NCBI GenBank assembly: GCA_012274175.1
Contig: JAAOZZ010000317.1
Location: forward strand, 1-12,383
Direction: 5' to 3'
Length of the DNA stretch: 12,383 nt
From: Betaproteobacteria bacterium
GTDB taxonomy: Bacteria > Pseudomonadota > Gammaproteobacteria > Burkholderiales > Usitatibacteraceae
Numbering within the stretch: position 1 is the stretch's first letter; every line of letters begins with the position of its first letter. The notes beneath the pieces are model-generated. The model saw only the letters and a list, made by a program, of their open reading frames with translations, did not search any database and was not told the origin of the DNA. Below, in pieces: positions 7,693-12,383 of the stretch. Both the position numbers and the translations under genes were made by a program.

Positions 7693-9116
7693 CCCGCCTC
7701 GCCTTCATGGTGCTCCTGCTGGCTTCCCTCGGCGCCGGCGCGCGCGACCTGCCCAAGACCGTGCGCGAGGCCCTCGCCTCCGCCGGCGTGCCCGCCTCGG
7801 CGGTGGGTGTCGTGGTCGCACCCGCCCAGGGCGGGCCGCGCCTGATCTCGGTGCGCGCCGACGCGGCGATGAACCCCGCTTCGGTGCTGAAGCTCATCAC
7901 CAGCTACGCGGCGCTCGACCTGCTGGGGCCCGCCTTCACCTTCCATACCGACGTGCTCCTCGACGGCAAGCTCGAGGGCGGCGTGCTGAAGGGCAACCTC
8001 GTGTTCCGCGGCGGGGGAGACCCGGGGCTCACCTACGAGCGCCTCTGGCAACTCGCCCACGGGCTTCGCGCCCGCGGCCTGCGGGAGATCCGGGGCGACG
8101 TGATCGTCGATCGCGGCTACTTCGCGCCCGCGCCCTACGACGCCGGGGAATTCGACCACGAGCCGCGCCGCGCGTACAACGTGGGCCCCGACGCGCTGCT
8201 GGTGAACTTCGACGCCGTGGACTTCCGCTTCATCCCCGGCGCCGAGGGCGTCCAGGTCACCGGGGAGCCGGACCTGCCCAACGTCGAGATCGCGAGCCAC
8301 ATCCGCTCCGTCGACGGCGACTGCGGCGCGTGGAGGCACGACCTGCACTACGACATCGAAGACAACGGGCTCGTGGCGACGGCGGTCTTCTCCGGCAGCT
8401 ATCCGCGCGCGTGCGGCGAGCGCACCTGGCCCCTCTCGGTGTTCGACGGGCCCCGGTTCTTCGAGTCGCTCTTCCGCTGGATCTGGAGCGAGGCGGGCGG
8501 CACTTTGCGCGGAAGCGTGCGCTCGGGTGCCACGCCCCCCGGCGCCCAGCCGTTCCTGCGCCACGAATCCGAGCCGCTCGCGAACCTCGTGCGCGACATG
8601 AACAAGTACTCGAACAACGTGATGGCGCGCCACCTCTTCCTCGCGCTGTCAGCCGAGCGGCTCGGGGGAAGCGCGCAACTTCCCGCGAGCGGGCGCGTGG
8701 TGCGCGACTGGCTCGCCGCCCGGGGAATCGATGCCTCGGGGCTCGTGCTCGACAACGGCTCGGGGCTCTCCCGCGAGGCGCGCGTAAGTGCCTCCATGCT
8801 GGCCGCGGTCCTCGCGAGCGCCTGGTCCGGCCCGCTCATGCCGGAGCTCGCCGCCTCGCTTCCCGTATTCGCCGTGGACGGCACGCTGAAGGACCACCAC
8901 GCCCCCGGAGCGGCCGGAATGGCGCACCTCAAGGGCGGCACGCTCACCGGGGTGCAGAGCATCGCCGGATACGTGCTCGACCGGCGCGGCCGCCGGTGGA
9001 TCGTCGTGATGATGGTGAACCACCCCAACGCCAACAACGCCGAGCCCGCGCTCGATGCGCTCGTGGCGTGGGTGAGCGCGCTGGGCGCGCCGCGGGCCGC
9101 GGGAGGAGGGGGATGA
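7689..9116 (+). CDS. dacB: D-alanyl-D-alanine carboxypeptidase/endopeptidase, PBP4 type (peptidase S13)
   Basis: The protein has 475 residues. An N-terminal signal peptide is evident (MTRLAFMVLLLASLGAGA, cleavage probably after AGA at residue 18), so it acts in the periplasm on peptidoglycan, cutting the terminal D-Ala and cross-bridges. The penicillin-binding motifs are SVLK (65-68, nucleophile Ser65 in NPASVLKLITSYAALDLLG), SNN (308-310 in KYSNNVMARHLFL), and KGG (415-417 in HLKGGTLTG). The third motif is KTG in most of the family, so the middle residue is unusual here. The downstream part NGSGLSREARVS and the C-terminal AGYVLDRRGRRWIVVMMVNHPNA are typical of S13 enzymes. The start overlaps the bioA stop and the stop overlaps the aidB start, both as ATGA, indicating translational coupling. 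Confidence 0.92.
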   Translation: MTRLAFMVLLLASLGAGARDLPKTVREALASAGVPASAVGVVVAPAQGGPRLISVRADAAMNPASVLKLITSYAALDLLGPAFTFHTDVLLDGKLEGGVLKGNLVFRGGGDPGLTYERLWQLAHGLRARGLREIRGDVIVDRGYFAPAPYDAGEFDHEPRRAYNVGPDALLVNFDAVDFRFIPGAEGVQVTGEPDLPNVEIASHIRSVDGDCGAWRHDLHYDIEDNGLVATAVFSGSYPRACGERTWPLSVFDGPRFFESLFRWIWSEAGGTLRGSVRSGATPPGAQPFLRHESEPLANLVRDMNKYSNNVMARHLFLALSAERLGGSAQLPASGRVVRDWLAARGIDASGLVLDNGSGLSREARVSASMLAAVLASAWSGPLMPELAASLPVFAVDGTLKDHHAPGAAGMAHLKGGTLTGVQSIAGYVLDRRGRRWIVVMMVNHPNANNAEPALDALVAWVSALGAPRAAGGGG

Positions 9117-10735
9117 GCGGCGATACCCACGACGTTTCCAACCAGCCGCCGCCGCGGGGCGAGTACGACGCGTTCTCCGGCGACACGTGGCTTCGCGACG
9201 GCCTGCGGCGCACGAGCGCGGCCTGGGTCGACGGGGCGGCGGCCGACCTCGGCCGCTTCGTGGGCTCGGCCACCGCGCGCCACCACGCGCTCCTCGCCAA
9301 CCGCCACGGGCCACGCCTCGAGACCCACGACCGCCTCGGGCACCGCATCGACGAGGTCGAGTACCACCCGTCGTACCACGCCCTCATGGCGCGCGCGATC
9401 GGCGCGGGCGTGCACTCGGCGGCGTGGAAGCGCGAGCGCGGCGGCTTCGCGGGCCGCGCGGCGCTCTTCTACCTCTGGAACCAGCTCGAGCAGGGCACCG
9501 CGTGCCCGGTGACGATGACCTTCGCGTCGATCCCGATCTTCGCCCATGCGCCCGATCTCGCGCGGGAGTGGCGGCCCAAGGTCCTGGCCGATGCGTACGA
9601 TTCGCGCCTTGCGCCGCTCACCGAAAAGTCCGGTGTGACCATCGGCATGGCGATGACGGAGAAGCAGGGCGGCTCGGACCTGCGGGCGGTGCAGACGGCG
9701 GCGCAGCACGACGGATCCGCGTACCGGCTCACGGGCCACAAGTGGTTCTGCTCCGCGCCCATGAGCGACGGCTTCTTCACCCTCGCCCGGCAGGCCGAGG
9801 GGGTGAGCTGCTACTTCGTGCCGCGCACGCTTCCCGACGGTACGCGCAACACGCTCCTGATCCAGCGCCTGAAGGAGAAGGTGGGCAACCGCTCGAACGC
9901 CTCGGCGGAGATCGAGTATCGCGACACCTTCGCGTGGCCCGTGGGGGAGCCGGGCCGCGGCATCGCCACGCTGATCGAGATGGCGCACCACACGCGCTTC
10001 GACATCGTGGTGGGCATCGCCGGGATGATGCGCTCCGCGCTCGACGAGGCGCTGCACCACGCGACCCATCGCGCGGCATTCGGAAAGACGCTCTCGGAGC
10101 ACGCGCTCATGGGCAACGTGCTGGCCGACCTCGCGCTCGAGGCGGAAGCGGCGCTGCTGCTGGCGCTGCGCCTCGCCGCGGCATTCGATGCTTCCCGGGA
10201 CGATCCGCGGGAGCGCGAGCTGCAGCGCGCGCTGACCCCGGTGGCCAAGTACTGGCTGTGCAAGCGCATGACGGCGGTGGCGGTCGAGGCGATGGAGTGC
10301 CTGGGCGGCAACGGCTACGTGGAGGAGTCGCCCCTCGCGCGTCTGTATCGCGAAGCACCCCTCAACGGCATCTGGGAAGGCAGCGCCAACGTGATCTGCC
10401 TGGATGCGCTGCGGGCGCTGGGCCGCTCGCCGGACGCGTTCGCCGTGCTGGCCGCGGAGATCGAATTCGCGCCAGATCAGCGCATCCGCGCGCGGCTGGA
10501 CGCCGCCCGCAGCCTGCTCGCCGATCCCGCGGCCGCGGAGTCCGGCGCCCGCACGATCGTCGAGGCGCTGGCGCTCGCCGCGCAGGCCTCGCTCATGAAG
10601 CGATATTCCGACCCGGCGGCCGCCGAGGCCTTCTGCGCGTCGCGACTGGACGATGGATGGGGTGCGAGGAGCCTGGGAACGCTCGCCGCGGGAACGGACT
10701 TTCGCGCCCTCTGGACCAGGGCCGAGCGCCGCTAG
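9113..10735 (+). CDS. aidB: AidB-type acyl-CoA dehydrogenase family flavoprotein (DNA alkylation response)
   Basis: The protein has 540 residues, almost exactly the length of E. coli AidB (541) and much longer than ordinary acyl-CoA dehydrogenases. Similarity runs along the length: THDVSNQPPPRGEYD near the N-terminus, HPSYHALM, CPVTMTFASIPI, MTEKQGGSDLRA (from 181), GHKWFCSAPMSD (from 208), FVPRTLPDG, LKEKVGNRSNASAE, TRFDIVVG, AMECLGGNGYVEES and RLYREAPLNGIWEGSANV (410-427). AidB binds FAD and DNA and is linked to protection against alkylating agents; isovaleryl-CoA dehydrogenase activity has been reported as weak. Its start overlaps the dacB stop as ATGA, preceded by a GGGAGGAGGGG Shine-Dalgarno. 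It is the last gene of the operon and its TAG shares a CTAG with the convergent hemerythrin gene. Confidence 0.93.
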   Translation: MSGDTHDVSNQPPPRGEYDAFSGDTWLRDGLRRTSAAWVDGAAADLGRFVGSATARHHALLANRHGPRLETHDRLGHRIDEVEYHPSYHALMARAIGAGVHSAAWKRERGGFAGRAALFYLWNQLEQGTACPVTMTFASIPIFAHAPDLAREWRPKVLADAYDSRLAPLTEKSGVTIGMAMTEKQGGSDLRAVQTAAQHDGSAYRLTGHKWFCSAPMSDGFFTLARQAEGVSCYFVPRTLPDGTRNTLLIQRLKEKVGNRSNASAEIEYRDTFAWPVGEPGRGIATLIEMAHHTRFDIVVGIAGMMRSALDEALHHATHRAAFGKTLSEHALMGNVLADLALEAEAALLLALRLAAAFDASRDDPRERELQRALTPVAKYWLCKRMTAVAVEAMECLGGNGYVEESPLARLYREAPLNGIWEGSANVICLDALRALGRSPDAFAVLAAEIEFAPDQRIRARLDAARSLLADPAAAESGARTIVEALALAAQASLMKRYSDPAAAEAFCASRLDDGWGARSLGTLAAGTDFRALWTRAERR

Positions 10736-11265
10736 GCGGCCTTGGCTTCCTCGAGCAGGGTGAGCTTTTCGCGCGCGAGGCGGAAGCGGCGCGCGATTTC
10801 CCCCAACCCCGCCGCGTCGAAGCGGCTCGCGAGCTGTCCGAACAGCTCCTCGTGTTCCGATTCGATGTGGCGCGCGATGATCCCGCGGGCCACGTTGAGC
10901 CGCGCGTGCCATTCGAGCGTGGAGCAGCGGGTGCGGGAGAGCTGCTCGAACAGGCCCTGCACCAGCTCGTGCTCGACGAAGCGCTCGTCGGCGTGCGCGC
11001 CGGCCGCTTCGCGCACCGGGGCGCCCTCGAGGGCCTTGTAGACCACGGTCTCCTCGGCGAGGGCGTGGATCACCCATGCGCGGCGCACCTGCCGCAGCAA
11101 TGCGTGACAACGCTCCTCGTCGCGCTCGCCCCTCAAGCGCTCCACCGCGCCCAGCATCTGCTCGTGTTCCTCGCGCAGCACGCGGCCGATTTCCCCCGCG
11201 CCGGCACCGTGGAAGACCGGCGCCGCGCGTGGGTTGGGCGAGCTCGACGCAGTGGCGCGGCGCAT
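10732..11265 (-). CDS. Hemerythrin HHE cation-binding domain protein
   Basis: The protein has 177 residues and is all-helical in appearance. The hemerythrin-type ligand pattern is present: His34 in LREEHEQM, His67 and Glu71 in VIHALAEETVVY, His99 in FVEHELV, and His133 with Glu137 in IARHIESEHEELFGQL. Such domains bind a di-iron centre and act in oxygen, nitric oxide or oxidative-stress sensing or iron handling in the cytosol; no partner domain is fused here that would narrow the role. There is no signal peptide. It starts 9 nt after the stop of the entericidin-like gene, with only a weak GAGCGAGTGAG ribosome site, so it is probably co-transcribed and possibly coupled to that gene. It converges with aidB and the two stops overlap in CTAG at 10732-10735. 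Confidence 0.85.
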   Translation of the reverse strand: MRRATASSSPNPRAAPVFHGAGAGEIGRVLREEHEQMLGAVERLRGERDEERCHALLRQVRRAWVIHALAEETVVYKALEGAPVREAAGAHADERFVEHELVQGLFEQLSRTRCSTLEWHARLNVARGIIARHIESEHEELFGQLASRFDAAGLGEIARRFRLAREKLTLLEEAKAA

Positions 11266-11274
11266 CTCACTCGC

Positions 11275-11403
11275 TCAACGATGCTCGTTGGCTTCGTTCT
11301 GGATCTTCTTGCCGCCGCCCTGCACGTCGCGGCCGAGGCCTTCCATCGTGTTGCAGGCCGTGAGGATGAACGCGCCCAGGATCATGGCGATGATTGCTTT
11401 CAT
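11275..11403 (-). CDS. Entericidin EcnA/B-like small lipoprotein
   Basis: This short gene encodes 42 residues: MKAIIAMILGAFILTAC, then NTMEGLGRDVQGGGKKIQ and a short NEANEHR tail. The first 16 residues form a lipoprotein signal peptide and LTAC is a lipobox with the acylated Cys17. The following NTxxGxGxDxxxxGxxI pattern is that of the entericidin family, small membrane lipoproteins tied to stationary phase or stress and, for EcnA/EcnB, to a toxin-antidote pair affecting lysis. Only one member is present, so the pair arrangement is not shown. GGAGG lies 5 nt before the ATG (11413-11409). The hemerythrin gene starts 9 nt downstream, and a perfect palindrome lies just upstream. Confidence 0.88.
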   Translation of the reverse strand: MKAIIAMILGAFILTACNTMEGLGRDVQGGGKKIQNEANEHR

Positions 11404-11417
11404 TGTTGCCTCCGTAA

Positions 11418-11434
11418 TTTCCCGCGTCGGGAAA
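11418..11434. repeat. Perfect palindrome TTTCCCG-CGT-CGGGAAA upstream of the entericidin-like gene
   Basis: A 7-bp inverted repeat with a 3-nt spacer ends 4 nt before the Shine-Dalgarno of the entericidin-like gene. It could be an operator for a dimeric regulator or a hairpin in the mRNA leader. It is not a terminator, because no T-tract follows in either orientation. No convincing -35/-10 pair was found in the 150-nt gap 11404-11554. Confidence 0.55.
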
Positions 11435-11554
11435 GATCAGGGTTGAGGGTATGAGACGGCCCGCCAGGGACGTCCTGCCAAACGCAGCCCCATCGTGACA
11501 AAGGTGCCCGGGCCGGAGAATCAGGCGAGGGCGCGGGCGAATGTCAGGGTTTTC

Positions 11555-12328
11555 CTACGGCCTGACAGCGCCTTTCACGCCCTGGACGACGGCGAACACC
11601 GCCGCCAGCGCCGCGAGGAACGCGGCGGCGAATGCGGGCGCGGTCCCCAGGGGCGCGAGCCCCACCGCGATCACGAAGAAGAACGCGGCGAACCCGCACA
11701 GTCCCTTCACGAAACCCCGCGCGAGGCGCGCGAGCGCCGCCGGCCCGTAGAGCGCCATGGTGAACGGCGGCATGATCGAGCCGGTCACCGGGACGGAGAG
11801 CAGCACGCCGCTCACCACCGGGCCGAACACGCGCGCGCTCCACAGGATCACCGCGGCCAGCACGAACGCCGCGGCGAGCCGAAGCCTCAGCTCCATGCGC
11901 GGGATCGCCGGCAGGGATCCCTCCCCGCGATCGGGCGGAAGCCAGCGCCATGCGACCGCGAGACCGCCCAAGGCCAGCGCGAGGGCGACCCAGGGCGCGG
12001 GAGAGGCCAGGGCCACGAGTACAGCGATCGCTGCATACGCGGACCATCCCGCCGCAAGGGCTAACGGCCAGCGGGCGCGGCGCGCGGCGTGGGTGAATGC
12101 GAGCAGGTGCGCAGCCTGGCCCACGATGGCCGCGAGCGTGATGGTGGCGGAGCGCGCCGCGAATTCGCTCCCGTGGTCGAGCGCGAGGTAGAGCGTGATG
12201 GGACCGCCGATGAGCGGCAATCCGCCCAGGTAACCGGACACCGCGTGACCCCAGCGGCGCGCCGCGAGGCTCGCGAGCCACACCGCGGCCGGCACGAGGG
12301 CGAGCCGCAGGAGGGTTTCCGCGCTCAC
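11555..12328 (-). CDS. Multi-pass inner-membrane protein of unknown function with an internal duplication
   Basis: The protein has 257 residues and is strongly hydrophobic with about eight or nine possible membrane segments; the only long polar stretch is about residues 131-149 (PPDRGEGSLPAIPRMELRL). The two halves align without gaps at an offset of 142: LRLA (7-10 and 149-152), Gly27 and Gly169, VSG (30-32 and 172-174), Pro38 and Pro180, Gly41 and Gly183. This suggests a duplicated membrane unit, as in many transporters, but I do not recognise the family and give no substrate. GTG at 12328 is the start; it overlaps the TGA of the upstream gene (GTGA), which supports it. The stop lies about 150 nt from the entericidin-like gene on the same strand. 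Confidence 0.8.
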   Translation of the reverse strand: MSAETLLRLALVPAAVWLASLAARRWGHAVSGYLGGLPLIGGPITLYLALDHGSEFAARSATITLAAIVGQAAHLLAFTHAARRARWPLALAAGWSAYAAIAVLVALASPAPWVALALALGGLAVAWRWLPPDRGEGSLPAIPRMELRLRLAAAFVLAAVILWSARVFGPVVSGVLLSVPVTGSIMPPFTMALYGPAALARLARGFVKGLCGFAAFFFVIAVGLAPLGTAPAFAAAFLAALAAVFAVVQGVKGAVRP

Positions 12329-12383
12329 TTGCGCGCCGGGGCGGCGCTGGTACGCGGTCGCGGCCGGTTGCCGCCGGCCACCA
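12325..12383 (-). CDS. C-terminal end of an upstream gene (mostly outside window)
   Basis: A minus-strand frame enters from the right edge and ends with TGA at 12327-12325, giving the tail VAGGNRPRPRTSAAPARK. The stop overlaps the GTG start of the membrane protein as GTGA, a typical operon junction. The tail is rich in Pro, Arg and Ala, like disordered C-termini of high-GC proteins. Too little is present to name the protein, and the call rests on the overlap and the open frame only. Confidence 0.4.
   Translation of the reverse strand, partial: VAGGNRPRPRTSAAPARK

Noticed and set aside
8399..11110. 903-codon minus-strand frame opposite dacB and aidB
   Set aside because: It crosses two well-supported genes and the convergent stop region, has Arg/Ala-rich low-complexity content and shows no family motif.

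Overview
This 12.4 kb window is a dense, very GC-rich stretch of bacterial chromosome. The genes, their order and the sequence style (a CIRCE-controlled groES-groEL pair, a GroEL with a GGM-rich tail, an AidB-type acyl-CoA dehydrogenase, an entericidin-like lipoprotein, a PBP4-type DacB) fit a Gram-negative proteobacterium, most likely a betaproteobacterium. That placement is inferred from protein style, because there is no rRNA or other phylogenetic marker. I see no phage, IS element, CRISPR array or tRNA.

Layout from left to right. (1) Positions 3-563, plus: the C-terminal third of an IlvD/Edd-family sugar-acid dehydratase. (2) Minus-strand pair 2710-573: a calcineurin-like metallophosphoesterase followed after 2 nt by a Ser/Thr protein kinase fused to a universal-stress-protein domain. 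(3) Minus-strand groES-groEL (4840-2872), with a well-matched sigma70-type promoter abutting a perfect CIRCE operator, and a strong UUCG-loop terminator. The promoter of the phosphoesterase-kinase pair appears to begin inside the T-tract of that terminator. (4) Positions 5166-5807, minus: a protein I do not recognise. (5) A plus-strand operon 6045-10735: a small unknown protein, bioA, dacB and aidB, with 4-nt ATGA overlaps at the last two junctions. bioA carries an in-frame TAA at codon 48 inside an otherwise intact gene, so it is a pseudogene, a very recent mutation, a recoded codon or a sequence error. (6) Minus strand 11403-10732: a 42-residue entericidin-like lipoprotein, then a hemerythrin-type HHE protein whose stop codon overlaps the aidB stop in a CTAG. 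(7) Minus strand 12328-11555: a multi-pass membrane protein with an internal duplication, overlapped by 4 nt by the end of another gene that leaves the window.

How the genes may work together: several products relate to stress handling (GroESL, the USP-linked kinase, AidB, entericidin-like lipoprotein, hemerythrin), but this is a thematic inference from families and not proof of a shared regulon. The most checkable oddities are the bioA stop codon, the kinase with HFD/DFA motifs paired with a phosphoesterase, the KGG in DacB where the family has KTG, and the exact 142-residue-offset duplication in the membrane protein.
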